From the NCBI RefSeq assembly GCF_026420865.1, contig NZ_JAPCWC010000027.1, positions 1 to 45,118 on the forward strand: a DNA stretch of 45,118 nucleotides, written 5' to 3'. This DNA comes from Novosphingobium clariflavum (GTDB taxonomy: Bacteria > Pseudomonadota > Alphaproteobacteria > Sphingomonadales > Sphingomonadaceae). The notes beneath the pieces were generated by a model. The model was given only the letters and a program-made list of their open reading frames with translations, had not been told where the DNA came from and did not search any database. Each line of letters opens with the position of its first letter. Position 1 is the stretch's first letter. The position numbers and the translations under genes are program-made. Positions 26,034 through 35,326 of the stretch are shown here, in pieces.

Positions 26034-27383
26034 CTAGCGCTTCTCCTCGGCGACCGCCGCTTCCCCCTGGGTTTCCAGCAAGGCCTCGACGATCTGGCGG
26101 AAGGCCAGTCCGCGCGCTTCATAGTCGCGGAACTGGTCGAAGCTGGCACAGGCGGGCGAGAGCATGACGACGTCGCCGGGGACAGCCGAGGCCATGGCTT
26201 CACGGATGGCCTCGGCCATCATCTCGCTGCGGTGGACACGCGTATGGGGCGCGAGGATCTCGGCAAAGCGCGGACCGGCATCGCCGATCGTGTAGGCGGC
26301 CGCGATGTTGCCGAAGAACGGCGCGCACTCGTCAAGGTCGTCGCCCTTGGGCAGACCACCGAGAATCCAGTGGATGCGCGGGTTTGGAGCGGGCGGGAAA
26401 GCGGCAATGGCAGGCGCTGCCGAGGCCGGGTTGGTCGCCTTGGAATCGTTGACGTAGAGAACGCCGTTGAACTTGGCCACGCGTTCCATGCGGTGCGGCA
26501 GGCCACGAAACTTGCGCAGCGCCGGCTTCCACTTGGCGGCCGGGATGCCCAGCGCCTCGACAATGGCGACGGCAACGGCCGCGTTCTGCAGGTTGTGCGG
26601 CCCCTGCAGCGAAGGCCAGTTCTTCTGGAGCGCGGCGATCTCGTGCCCATCCACCTCGCGCACGAGGCCCGGCTCCCGGCGCGCGCTTTCGGCGGTAGCA
26701 ATATCGGCGGTTTCCGCATCGCCCTTGCCGAACACGCCCGGACGCGCCGCCCCCTGCATCGCGAAGAGCCGCGCCTTGGAAGCGGCATAACCGGCAAAGT
26801 TCTCGTATCGATCGAGGTGATCGGGCGTGATGTTGAGCAACGCCGCCACATCGCAATCAAGGCTGCGCGTCAGGTCAATCTGGTAGCTCGACAGCTCGAG
26901 CACATAGACACCGCCCTCAGGCAACGGCTCGGCGGACAGCACCGGCACGCCGATATTACCGCCGACCCGCGCGTCGACCCCCGCCGACTTGAGCAAGTGC
27001 TGGACCAACGCCGTCGTCGTCGACTTGCCATTGGTTCCGGTGATGCCGACCACGCGGTGCGCGGGCAGGCTCGCACGGGCGAGCGCAAAGAGTTCGATGT
27101 CGCCGATCACCGGCACGCCGTAGCGGCGCGCGGCTTCGGCGATGGGATGGGTGTTGAGCGGAATGCCCGGCGAGACGACGACGCCGTCATATCCGGTGAG
27201 GTCCGCGGTGACCGGATCGGCGAGTTCGACACGCCCCGCCATCTGCTGGCGCGGCTCGTCGCGCGCATCCCAGGCCATGACGTGCGCGCCGCTGGCCAGC
27301 AGGGTTTCCACGGCGGCAAGGCCCGAGCGCGCGAGGCCGAGGATCGCGTACCGTTTTCCGGCAAAGGCGGGTGAGACGATCAC
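26034..27383 (-). CDS. murD: UDP-N-acetylmuramoyl-L-alanine--D-glutamate ligase
   Basis: A 449-aa Mur ligase adding D-Glu. It shows YAILGLARSGLAAVETLL, the P-loop GITGTNGKSTTTALVQHLL, LNITPDHLDRYENFAGYAASK and SPACASFDQFRDYEARG. The start is GTG 27383, 4 nt after the mraY stop, with no strong Shine-Dalgarno sequence, suggesting translational coupling. Confidence 0.97.
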   Translation of the reverse strand: MIVSPAFAGKRYAILGLARSGLAAVETLLASGAHVMAWDARDEPRQQMAGRVELADPVTADLTGYDGVVVSPGIPLNTHPIAEAARRYGVPVIGDIELFALARASLPAHRVVGITGTNGKSTTTALVQHLLKSAGVDARVGGNIGVPVLSAEPLPEGGVYVLELSSYQIDLTRSLDCDVAALLNITPDHLDRYENFAGYAASKARLFAMQGAARPGVFGKGDAETADIATAESARREPGLVREVDGHEIAALQKNWPSLQGPHNLQNAAVAVAIVEALGIPAAKWKPALRKFRGLPHRMERVAKFNGVLYVNDSKATNPASAAPAIAAFPPAPNPRIHWILGGLPKGDDLDECAPFFGNIAAAYTIGDAGPRFAEILAPHTRVHRSEMMAEAIREAMASAVPGDVVMLSPACASFDQFRDYEARGLAFRQIVEALLETQGEAAVAEEKR

Positions 27384-27387
27384 GCGC

Positions 27388-28458
27388 TTATCGCAGCTTG
27401 AGCGTGGACAGCCCGATCACCGCAAGGACGATCGAGATGATCCAGAAACGGATGACGACGGTCGATTCCTTCCAGCCCTTCTGTTCGAAGTGGTGGTGGA
27501 TCGGCGCCATGCGGAACACCCGGCGACCGGTGCGCTTGAACCAGAAGACCTGGATGATCACCGAGGCCGCCTCGAGCACGAAGAGCCCGCCGACAATCGC
27601 CAGCACGATCTCGTGATGCGCGGCGACCGCGATGCAGCCCAGGGCGCCGCCAAGCGCGAGGCTGCCGGTATCGCCCATGAACACGGCGGCAGGCGGCGCG
27701 TTGAACCACAGGAAGGCAAGGCAGGCGCCGATGATCCCGGCACAGAAAACCGCCAGTTCACCGGCACGCGGCACATGCGGAATGCCCAGGTAGGTCGCAT
27801 AGTCGACGCGGCCGGCGAGGTAGCAGATGATCGCGAAAGTTCCCGCCGCGATGATGACCGGCATCGTCGCGAGGCCGTCGAGCCCATCGGTGAGGTTCAC
27901 GGCATTGCCCGCGCCGACGATCACGAAGGCAGCAAAGACGTAGTAGAACGGCCCCAAGGGAATGTAGCGTCCCGAGAGAAACGGCACATAGAGGTTGGTA
28001 TTGAGCTGGCTGACGATGATGTAGGCGGCGATGCCCGCCACCACGAACTCCAGCGCCAGACGCAGCTTGCTGGAAAGGCCTGCGGTCGAACGCTTGGACA
28101 CCTTGTCGTAGTCATCGAGGAAACCGATGATTCCGAAGCCCACGGTCACGAAGATGCAGGCCCAGACGAACGGGTTCGTCATGTCCATGAACAGGATCAT
28201 GGCACTGACCAGCGCGGTCAGGATCATCAGACCGCCCATGGTCGGCGTGCCGCGCTTGGCGAGGTGGCTCTGCGGGCCATCCTCGCGGATCGGCTGCCCC
28301 TTGCCCTGCCGGACTCGCAGCATGTTGATGAAGCGCGGACCGATCAGCAGGCCAAGGCCCAGCGCCGTCATCAGCGCCGCGCCGGAACGGAACGACTGGT
28401 AGCGGAAGAGGTTGGACAGCCCCTCGAAGTGGAACCATTCTGCGATCAGATACAGCAT
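27388..28458 (-). CDS. mraY: Phospho-N-acetylmuramoyl-pentapeptide-transferase
   Basis: A 356-aa integral membrane enzyme forming lipid I from UDP-MurNAc-pentapeptide and undecaprenyl phosphate. About ten helices; signature segments GTPTMGG, FLDDYDK (catalytic aspartates), NAVNLTDGLDGLA and the C-terminal HHHFEQKGW loop are present. It lies 17 nt after the murF stop. Confidence 0.98.
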   Translation of the reverse strand: MLYLIAEWFHFEGLSNLFRYQSFRSGAALMTALGLGLLIGPRFINMLRVRQGKGQPIREDGPQSHLAKRGTPTMGGLMILTALVSAMILFMDMTNPFVWACIFVTVGFGIIGFLDDYDKVSKRSTAGLSSKLRLALEFVVAGIAAYIIVSQLNTNLYVPFLSGRYIPLGPFYYVFAAFVIVGAGNAVNLTDGLDGLATMPVIIAAGTFAIICYLAGRVDYATYLGIPHVPRAGELAVFCAGIIGACLAFLWFNAPPAAVFMGDTGSLALGGALGCIAVAAHHEIVLAIVGGLFVLEAASVIIQVFWFKRTGRRVFRMAPIHHHFEQKGWKESTVVIRFWIISIVLAVIGLSTLKLR

Positions 28459-28475
28459 CTTGCGGGGGAGCCCCC

Positions 28476-29996
28476 CTACCCTTCCTGTTTACCGAGTTCC
28501 GTTACCAGAGAAGCCAGGCCAACCGAGTTCGAGCCCTTGACCAGGATCACGTCGCCCTGCTCCAGCCCGAACGCGCGTAGCGCATCGGCAGCTTCCCGCA
28601 CAGTCAGGCAATGCGCGAAGGGCACGCCCTTGCCAAGCGGAACGCTGTCCGTTTTCCCCGATTCCGGGGATTTTGAAGCATTCGCAGGCACATCGGCCAG
28701 AATGTCGGCGAGGGGACCCATCTCGCCCCCCACCAGAACCGCATAATCGACCTTGGCCGCAGCCAGCGGCACCGCAAGGTCCGCGTGGAAGGCCGGGCCG
28801 TGCTCACCCAGTTCCTTCATCGACCCCAGTACCGCGATCCGCCGCGCAGCGGGCGTACGGCCCAGCTGCTCCAGCGTCGCCCGCATGGAGGCGGGATTGG
28901 CGTTGTAGCTCTCGTCAATGAGCAGAGCGCGGCGGCGGCCCTCGGCGTCGGGAGCCCCGCCCGGAACGTCGATCTGGAGCCGCGCACCGCGTCCCGGCAA
29001 CCCGCCCATCTCGGCGAGCGCCACGCCGGCGGCACCAAGGTCGCCCTTGACCGCGCGTACCGCGGCCATGACCGCAAGCGAATTGATCACGTGATGCTCG
29101 CCCGGCGTCGCCACCGTGTAGCAGACCCGGCGGTCGCGCATGTCCACCGTCACCAGCGAGCCGCCGCCGATGGCCGGAACCGTATCGAGCAGGCGCACAC
29201 CCGCATCGGCCGCCTTGCCGAACGAGACGACCTCGACGCCGAGCGCCTCGGCGGCTTCCTTCAGGCGATGGAAATAGGGGCTGTCGGCCGGAATCACGGC
29301 AATCCCGCCAGGCTCCAGCCCCTCGAAAATCTCGGCTTTGGCGTCGGCGATCGCCTCCATCGACCCCAGCATCTCGATATGCGCGGGCGCGATGGTGGTG
29401 ATGACCGCCACGTTGGGGCGCACCTGACGGGTCAGCGCGGCGATCTCGCCGGCATGGTTCATGCCCATCTCGAAAATGCCGAAACGGGCACGCGAGGGCA
29501 TGCGTGCAAGGCTGAGCGGCACCCCCACGTGGTTGTTGTAGCTCTTCACCGAACGGTGCGCGTCGCCGCGGCTCGCGCGCTCCAGCGCGTCGAAGATCGC
29601 CTCCTTGACGCCGGTCTTGCCGACCGATCCGGTGACGCCGATGATCGGGCCGCGCGCCCGGGCACGCGACGCCGCGCCGAGCCGCTCCAGCGCCTGGGTC
29701 GTATCCTCGACCAGAATGTGCGGGCCGTCGACCGGCCGGTCCACCACCGCCGCACCCGCGCCTTTGGCGAAAGCGCCTTCCACGAAGCGATGGCCGTCCA
29801 TCGCCTCGCCCTTCAGGGCAAAGAACAAGTCGCCCCGCTGGACATCGCGGCTGTCGATCTCGACACCGGAGACGGTGAAATCGCCGCTCGCCCTACCCTG
29901 CATCACCCGCGCGAGTGTGGCCGAATCCCACAGCGCCTGGGTCAAGTCCTCGACCGCTTCAACGGGCCATTCGAGAATCCGGGCGTGAGCGTTCAT
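28476..29996 (-). CDS. murF: UDP-N-acetylmuramoyl-tripeptide--D-alanyl-D-alanine ligase
   Basis: A 506-aa Mur ligase adding D-Ala-D-Ala. It shows IDSRDVQRGDLFFALKGE, the P-loop GVTGSVGKTGVKEAI, EMGMNHAGEIAALTRQVRP, IDESYNANPASMRA and VLVKGSNSVGL. ATG 29996 is chosen, 7 nt after the murE stop; the longer frame overlaps murE and adds unrelated residues. Length exceeds the common ~455-480, partly because of a stretch near residues 435-455 (ASKSPESGKTDSVPLGKG) coded by a small palindrome with flanking A/T runs, which looks inserted. Confidence 0.95.
   Translation of the reverse strand: MNAHARILEWPVEAVEDLTQALWDSATLARVMQGRASGDFTVSGVEIDSRDVQRGDLFFALKGEAMDGHRFVEGAFAKGAGAAVVDRPVDGPHILVEDTTQALERLGAASRARARGPIIGVTGSVGKTGVKEAIFDALERASRGDAHRSVKSYNNHVGVPLSLARMPSRARFGIFEMGMNHAGEIAALTRQVRPNVAVITTIAPAHIEMLGSMEAIADAKAEIFEGLEPGGIAVIPADSPYFHRLKEAAEALGVEVVSFGKAADAGVRLLDTVPAIGGGSLVTVDMRDRRVCYTVATPGEHHVINSLAVMAAVRAVKGDLGAAGVALAEMGGLPGRGARLQIDVPGGAPDAEGRRRALLIDESYNANPASMRATLEQLGRTPAARRIAVLGSMKELGEHGPAFHADLAVPLAAAKVDYAVLVGGEMGPLADILADVPANASKSPESGKTDSVPLGKGVPFAHCLTVREAADALRAFGLEQGDVILVKGSNSVGLASLVTELGKQEG
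28655..28670. repeat. Small palindrome inside murF
   Basis: TCCCCG, loop ATTC, CGGGGA, flanked by TTTT on both sides, lies within the coding sequence for a likely surface loop. The same TCCCCG/CGGGGA core recurs in the GldG-like gene at 35929-35944. Confidence 0.4.
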
Positions 29997-30003
29997 GGCA
30001 TTC

Positions 30004-31467
30004 CTACCTTCCAACCGTACCGGCCATTTCCCTGGCAACGGTAACGTCGTCGAATGGCAGCACGCGAACAGAGTCGCCGCTGCCGATGATTTGCCCCTGT
30101 TCGTGCCCCTTTCCTGCAACGAGGACGATGTCCCCGCGCCTGGCTTCGGCCACGGCCGCGCGGATCGCCTCGCGCCGGTCGCCGATTTCGCGCCCTTTGC
30201 CGTCCATGCCGGCAAGCACCATGGCGCGGATCGCGGCGGGGTCTTCGCCGCGCGGGTTGTCGTCGGTGACGATGGCGAGGTCTGCCCCCTCTGCCGCCAC
30301 CTTGCCCATTTCGGGGCGCTTGCCCTGATCGCGGTCGCCGCCCGCGCCGAACACCACGATCAGACGTCCTTCAACGTGTGGTCGAAGCGCGGCAATCGCC
30401 GCCTCCAGTGCATCGGGGGTATGCGCATAGTCGACATAGACCGGCGCGCCAACCGGAGAGATGGCCGCCCGCTCCAGGCGTCCGCGCACGGTGACGAGGC
30501 GCTTCAGTGCATCAAAAGTCGTATGGGCTTCACCACCCGTCGCCAGCACCAGCCCTGCTGCGACCAATGCATTGGCGGCCTGATAAGCACCAATGAGCGG
30601 CAGCTCGAGCACGCGGGATTTCCCGTCATGCTCGAGCTCCAGCTTCTGGCCGAGTCCGCCCGGCGTGCGACCCGAGAGGCGGATGCTGGTGCCATTGGCA
30701 CCCACGGTGAAAACCTTGAGCCCACGCTGTTCAGCCTGGGCAATCGCCTTGGCCGACCATTCGTCGTCAGCCCAGATCACGGCCGTGCCGCCATCGACGA
30801 CCACTTCGTCGAACAGGCGCATCTTGGCCGCGAAATAGTCGTCCATGTCGGCGTGGTAATCGAGATGGTCGCGCGAGAGGTTGGTGAAGGCGCCCGCGGC
30901 CACGCGCGGACCTTCGATCCGGTATTGCGAGAGGCCGTGGCTCGATGCCTCATAGGCCACGTGAGACACGCCCTCGCGCGCCAGACCGGTCAGGTTCGCC
31001 AGGAACGTGACGATATCGGGCGTGGTGAGACCGGTCGAAACCGTCTCGTCGCTGGTGGTGATGCCAAGCGTGCCGATGGACGCCGCACGGTGGCCGGCCA
31101 TGCGCCAGATCTGGCGGGTCAACTCGACCGTAGAGGTCTTGCCATTGGTGCCGGTGACGGCCACCAGCGTTTCGGGCACCGGCTGATAGAACGGCGCGGC
31201 CAGGCGTGCGAACAGGTGGCGCGGCTCATCGGCGGCGAAGTGGATCGCACCTTCGACGCTGGCCTCAGGGCTGGCGACAATGGCCACTGCACCGGCCTCG
31301 ATGGCGGCGGCGATATAGTCCTCGCCGTTGAACCGGGCGCCCTTGAAGGCACCGAAGACGGTTCCGGGCGCAACCTTGCGGTGATCGATGGCAAAACCCG
31401 TGACATTCACGTCCGCGCCTGCCGGGGCAGCAATGTCAGCAGCAGCGCAGAGGGTATTCAGCTTCAT
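30004..31467 (-). CDS. murE: UDP-N-acetylmuramoyl-L-alanyl-D-glutamate--2,6-diaminopimelate ligase
   Basis: A 487-aa Mur ligase. It shows GAFKGARFNGEDYIAAAI, the P-loop VTGTNGKTSTVELTRQI, FTNLSRDHLDYHADMDDYF and YVDYAHTPDALE. The DDNPRGEDP motif near residue 415 is the DNPR signature of meso-diaminopimelate specificity, indicating Gram-negative A1-gamma peptidoglycan. It starts with ATG 31467, 10 nt after the ftsI stop. Confidence 0.97.
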   Translation of the reverse strand: MKLNTLCAAADIAAPAGADVNVTGFAIDHRKVAPGTVFGAFKGARFNGEDYIAAAIEAGAVAIVASPEASVEGAIHFAADEPRHLFARLAAPFYQPVPETLVAVTGTNGKTSTVELTRQIWRMAGHRAASIGTLGITTSDETVSTGLTTPDIVTFLANLTGLAREGVSHVAYEASSHGLSQYRIEGPRVAAGAFTNLSRDHLDYHADMDDYFAAKMRLFDEVVVDGGTAVIWADDEWSAKAIAQAEQRGLKVFTVGANGTSIRLSGRTPGGLGQKLELEHDGKSRVLELPLIGAYQAANALVAAGLVLATGGEAHTTFDALKRLVTVRGRLERAAISPVGAPVYVDYAHTPDALEAAIAALRPHVEGRLIVVFGAGGDRDQGKRPEMGKVAAEGADLAIVTDDNPRGEDPAAIRAMVLAGMDGKGREIGDRREAIRAAVAEARRGDIVLVAGKGHEQGQIIGSGDSVRVLPFDDVTVAREMAGTVGR

Positions 31468-31477
31468 TCGTCAGGGC

Positions 31478-33253
31478 TCACTCTTCAGCACCACCAGCCG
31501 GGATCAGCGGCTTGAGGTCGGAAACGTCGATATCGCGGGTCTCGTCGGGCATGATGCCCAGCAGGGGCCCGATGCGGGGCACCACGCGCTGGATCACGGG
31601 CGCGGCGTTCCAGGCGGCGGTGCGCTGGAACGAGGTCGCCTCGGTGCCCTGCGGTTCGTCCATCATGGCAATGACGACATAGCGCGGGCGGTCCATCGGG
31701 AACGCGGCGGCGAACGTGGCGATCAGCGAGTGGTGGCGATAACCGCCCGCCCCCGGCTTTTCGGCCGAACCGGTCTTGCCGCCCACGCGGAAGCCGGGCG
31801 CGTCAGCCTTGCGGCCGGTGCCGTAGGACACGATCATGCGCAGAAGCTGGCGGATTCGCGCGCTGGTGGCGGCGGTGAAGACGCGACGCCCGGCAGGAAT
31901 CTGCGCGGCGTCGAGCTTCTTGAGCGTCGCCGGGCGCCAGATGCCGCCATTGACCAGCGCCGCATAAGCCGAAGCGAGATGCAGCGGCGTCACCGCGATG
32001 CCGTGGCCGTAGGACACTGTCATCGTGCGCAGGCGCGGCCAGTCACCGCGCGGCCAGAGCGGGAAGCCGCGAGCGGGAAGCTCGACGTAAGGGCGCTCGT
32101 TCATGGCGAGCGATTCCATCGTCTTCTTCAGCCGCACGCCGCCCAGTTCATCGGCGATCTGCGCGGTGACGACGTTCGACGAATGGATCAGCGTTTCCAG
32201 CACGTTGAGCGAAGAGCCGTAGTTGTGCAAATCGTGGATCGTGAAGCCGGCCACGTGCAGCGGCGCGGCTGACCAGCGGCGACGCAGATCGGTGATCGTG
32301 CCCGCATCGAGCGCGGCGGCCACGGTGATCGGCTTGAACGTCGAACCCAGCTCGTAAACCTGGTTGGTCACGCGGTTGAACCCGTGGGGCACGTCGCCTT
32401 GCGCTGCCTGTTCGGGCGTGATCATCAGGTCCGAAGGCTGGACATGGTTGGGATCGAACGAAGGCAGCGAGGCAAGTCCGAGGATCTCGCCCGAATCGAC
32501 GTCGAGAATAACACCGGCCGCGCCCTTGGCCTTGCTCAGCGCCATGCCGCGCGCCAGTTCTTCCTCCAGCGCGCTCTGCACCCGGAAGTCGATCGACAGC
32601 ACCGAGGGATGCGCGCGGCCTTCGGCGCTGGTGAGCTGCTTGTCGAACGCCTCCTCCATGCCGACCTGGCCCTTGCCGTACGTATCGACATAGCCCAGCA
32701 CCGATGCCGCCAGCGAGCCTTGCGGATAGTAGCGGGTGGCCTCCATCGGATATTCGAGCGCCGGTTCGCCGAGGGCGTGAACCTTGTTGGCGTCTTCCGG
32801 CAGGATCGTCTTGCGCAGATAGCCCGGCTTGTCCGAGCGCAGCTTGGCGATCAGTTCGGCGCGGTTCAGATCGGGGAAGATGCGGATCAACCCGTCAGCC
32901 ACCTGTTCGGGCGTGTGGATCAGGGCCGAGCCTTCGCTCATCGCCTTGGGATTGAACCACAGCGAATACGTGTTGAACTCGCGCGCCAGCGGCACGCCGT
33001 TACGGTCGACGATCTCGCCGCGGTGGGGCACCAGCAGGCCCGAAAGGTCGCCGTCACGGCCGCCAGGGCCCGTGATGCCCAGCCAGCAGATCCGCGTCAG
33101 CGCCAAGCCTCCCACGAGTGCGAAGACCCCCAGAATCCACAAGGTGCGCAGCTTGGCGACAAGCAGCGAACGCTGCCTGACGTTCACCAGCTTGCGGCGC
33201 CCGGTGGAGACCATCGTGGGGATCGCGCCCGTGGAGAAGGCGGGTGCGTTCAC
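31478..33253 (-). CDS. ftsI: Penicillin-binding protein 3, septal transpeptidase FtsI
   Basis: A 591-aa class B PBP. A cytoplasmic N-terminus and one membrane helix (about 35-56) precede the pedestal domain. The transpeptidase domain has the SxxK active site in ELGSTFKPI, the SxN motif in IHSSNVVTAQ and the KTG box in GGKTGSAEKPG. It cross-links septal peptidoglycan with FtsW. GTG 33253 overlaps the ftsL stop as GTGA. Confidence 0.96.
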   Translation of the reverse strand: MNAPAFSTGAIPTMVSTGRRKLVNVRQRSLLVAKLRTLWILGVFALVGGLALTRICWLGITGPGGRDGDLSGLLVPHRGEIVDRNGVPLAREFNTYSLWFNPKAMSEGSALIHTPEQVADGLIRIFPDLNRAELIAKLRSDKPGYLRKTILPEDANKVHALGEPALEYPMEATRYYPQGSLAASVLGYVDTYGKGQVGMEEAFDKQLTSAEGRAHPSVLSIDFRVQSALEEELARGMALSKAKGAAGVILDVDSGEILGLASLPSFDPNHVQPSDLMITPEQAAQGDVPHGFNRVTNQVYELGSTFKPITVAAALDAGTITDLRRRWSAAPLHVAGFTIHDLHNYGSSLNVLETLIHSSNVVTAQIADELGGVRLKKTMESLAMNERPYVELPARGFPLWPRGDWPRLRTMTVSYGHGIAVTPLHLASAYAALVNGGIWRPATLKKLDAAQIPAGRRVFTAATSARIRQLLRMIVSYGTGRKADAPGFRVGGKTGSAEKPGAGGYRHHSLIATFAAAFPMDRPRYVVIAMMDEPQGTEATSFQRTAAWNAAPVIQRVVPRIGPLLGIMPDETRDIDVSDLKPLIPAGGAEE

Positions 33254-33807
33254 TGCTGCGACGCCTCCGCCACTTCGATGCGCGCCAGGCGCTTGCCGAG
33301 GTCGGAAGCATTGCGCAGCATTTCCTCACGCTCGGGATCGCGGCTCTTCTCGCCCGCGCCGGAACGGTGGGACGGCGTGGCTGCATGCGCGGGATCGACC
33401 GGCGAGACCATCGCCAGCAGGCCGCCGCCCTGCGCCTGGTCCTGCTCCTGCGATGCCCCCTCGTCCGAGGCATTGGCATAGCGGATCGGCTGCGGCGCGC
33501 CCGGCCCCATCGGCTTGCCCAGCGCGGCAAGCTGGCGCTCGCCCTCGATGTACTGAGCGGCGGACGGCGCCTTGTAACCGAACTCCAGATCGTTGAGCTG
33601 GTTCAGCGCCTGCTGGTTGGAGCGGGTCTGGAACTCGGTCTCGAGGAAGTTGATCGACTGCTGCACGCGCACGATCCGGTTCTCGGTATCGTGCACCTGG
33701 CTTTTCACCGCATTGACCCGGAGCGTAAGGGCGATCGTCGCCGCGCCGCAGACCAGCAGCACCGAAATCCACCCGATCGAATGGACGCGGTCTCGCGTGA
33801 GGTTCAT
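33250..33807 (-). CDS. ftsL: FtsL-like divisome protein
   Basis: A 185-aa bitopic protein: short cytoplasmic start, one transmembrane helix (about 11-30, IGWISVLLVCGAATIALTLR) and a coiled coil (about 31-72, VKSQVHDTENRIVRVQQSINFLETEF). A hydrophilic Gln/Pro/Ala-rich tail is longer than in E. coli FtsL. Position between rsmH and ftsI identifies it. Its role is to bridge FtsQ/FtsB with FtsWI. It overlaps both neighbours by 4 nt. Confidence 0.85.
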   Translation of the reverse strand: MNLTRDRVHSIGWISVLLVCGAATIALTLRVNAVKSQVHDTENRIVRVQQSINFLETEFQTRSNQQALNQLNDLEFGYKAPSAAQYIEGERQLAALGKPMGPGAPQPIRYANASDEGASQEQDQAQGGGLLAMVSPVDPAHAATPSHRSGAGEKSRDPEREEMLRNASDLGKRLARIEVAEASQQ

Positions 33808-34832
33808 GCTGCACTCCTGTCGTTGCTTCGGCGCGTCGTGCCTTTGGGCGCCTTCTGGGGGGCTTGGGTTCGCACGGCGCTACGCAGCGTGGCCGAGCGG
33901 GAGCGGGGATTGGCCTCAAGCTCGGCCTCGCCGGGGCGGATCGCCTTGGACAGCGTCTCGAATGTCGGCTGCATGCCGCCGCCCACTTGCGGCAGGTGAC
34001 GCGAGGTGCTGGTGCCCTGCCCCGCGGCATCGCGCAGGAAGCGCTTCACCATGCGGTCCTCAAGGCTGTGGAAGGTCACGACGGCCAGCCGCCCGCCTTC
34101 GCGCAGCACCGCTTCGGCGCCCGAGAGGCACTGCTCCAGTTCGTCCAGTTCGCCGTTCACGTGGATACGGATCGCCTGGAAGGTGCGGATCGCCGGATCC
34201 TTGGGCGCATTGCTGCCCTTGTAGGCCGGGTTGTAGCCCAGCGCCTTGCGCACCGCGCGGGCAAGCTCGGCGGTGGTCGTCAGCGGACGCGCGGCCACGA
34301 TGGCGCGGGCCACCCGGCGCGACTGGCGCTCTTCGCCGTACTGGAACAGCACGTCGGCGATCTCCGCTTCATCCCCTTCGTTGACGAAGTCGGCGGCCGA
34401 GCGCCCGTCCTGGCTCATGCGCATGTCCAGCGGTCCGTCGGCGCCGAACGAGAAGCCCCGCTCCGCCTGATCGAGCTGCATGGAGGAAACGCCGATATCC
34501 ATGACGACGCCGTCGACCTGGTCGACTCCGGCTTCTTCAAGCCCCTCGACGATTTCCGAGAAGCGGCGGGCGTGCAACACGAGACGCGGCGGGCTGAGGT
34601 CCAGCTCGGGCCATTTTCCACGGTTTTCCTCGATCGCGGCAATCGCGTCGGGATCACGGTCGAAAGCATGGACCGTCGCCCCCGCATCAAGCAGACGGCG
34701 GGTGTAGCCACCCGCTCCCAGCGTGCAGTCGACGATGACGTCGCCGCCCTGGGGGTTCAGGGCGGCGACGACCTCCTCAAGGAGCACGGGCACATGAGGG
34801 GTACCCTCTGGAATCGTGCGCGATCCGGTCAT
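33804..34832 (-). CDS. rsmH: 16S rRNA (cytosine1402-N4)-methyltransferase
   Basis: A 342-aa SAM-dependent methyltransferase (formerly mraW) modifying C1402 in the 16S rRNA decoding centre. It shows HVPVLLEEVVAALNP, the SAM motif IVDCTLGAGGYTRRLLDAG, MDIGVSSMQLDQAERGFSF and the C-terminal VVTFHSLEDRMVKRFLRD. ATG 34832 overlaps the mraZ stop as ATGA. A basic Arg/Lys/Ser tail closes the protein. Confidence 0.97.
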   Translation of the reverse strand: MTGSRTIPEGTPHVPVLLEEVVAALNPQGGDVIVDCTLGAGGYTRRLLDAGATVHAFDRDPDAIAAIEENRGKWPELDLSPPRLVLHARRFSEIVEGLEEAGVDQVDGVVMDIGVSSMQLDQAERGFSFGADGPLDMRMSQDGRSAADFVNEGDEAEIADVLFQYGEERQSRRVARAIVAARPLTTTAELARAVRKALGYNPAYKGSNAPKDPAIRTFQAIRIHVNGELDELEQCLSGAEAVLREGGRLAVVTFHSLEDRMVKRFLRDAAGQGTSTSRHLPQVGGGMQPTFETLSKAIRPGEAELEANPRSRSATLRSAVRTQAPQKAPKGTTRRSNDRSAA

Positions 34833-35326
34833 TTGCGGCCTGCTTTCGCCAGATCCTTGGCGGCAAGGCTCTTGCAGGCGGTCTGCGCCGCCTTCCAGCT
34901 ATCGTCCATTTCGTAGAGGCTTTCGGGCGACCACACGGTGAAGAAACGACCGTTGCCGCGGAAGTAGAGTTGATCGGTCACGCCGGCGAGCGCGGCGAGG
35001 TCTTCGGGCAGGACGAAACGGCCCGAACCATCGAAGGGCACTTCGTAGGAGGCGTAAATATCGCTGGCGCGCTTGTCGGCATCGAAGTCCTTGCCGGCGC
35101 GGATCGCCATATCCTGCTGCTCCTTGAGTTCGTCCTCGAACTCCTCGATGCGCGACAGGCCGAAGCCCACGAGGCAGGGCCAGCGGTCGTGGGTGGTGAG
35201 GCAGAGCAGGTCCTTGCCGCTCGATTCGCGCACGGTGGGGCGGAAGGCGTTGGGCAGCACGAAACGGTTCTTGTCGCGTAGCAGCGAGAAGCCCTGTCCG
35301 TTGTAGATGAATGGCCGCCCCGCCAT
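34829..35326 (-). CDS. mraZ: Transcriptional regulator MraZ
   Basis: A 165-aa AbrB-fold DNA-binding protein heading the dcw cluster. Two MraZ repeats are visible: FSLLRDKNRFVLPNAFRPTV (about 12-31) and FDGSGRFVLPEDLAALAG (about 100-117), each with the D-x-x-x-R-F-x-L-P pattern. MraZ represses its own operon in E. coli by binding TGGGN direct repeats. ATG 35326 places the first repeat at the normal distance; the longer frame adds low-quality residues. Confidence 0.93.
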   Translation of the reverse strand: MAGRPFIYNGQGFSLLRDKNRFVLPNAFRPTVRESSGKDLLCLTTHDRWPCLVGFGLSRIEEFEDELKEQQDMAIRAGKDFDADKRASDIYASYEVPFDGSGRFVLPEDLAALAGVTDQLYFRGNGRFFTVWSPESLYEMDDSWKAAQTACKSLAAKDLAKAGRK

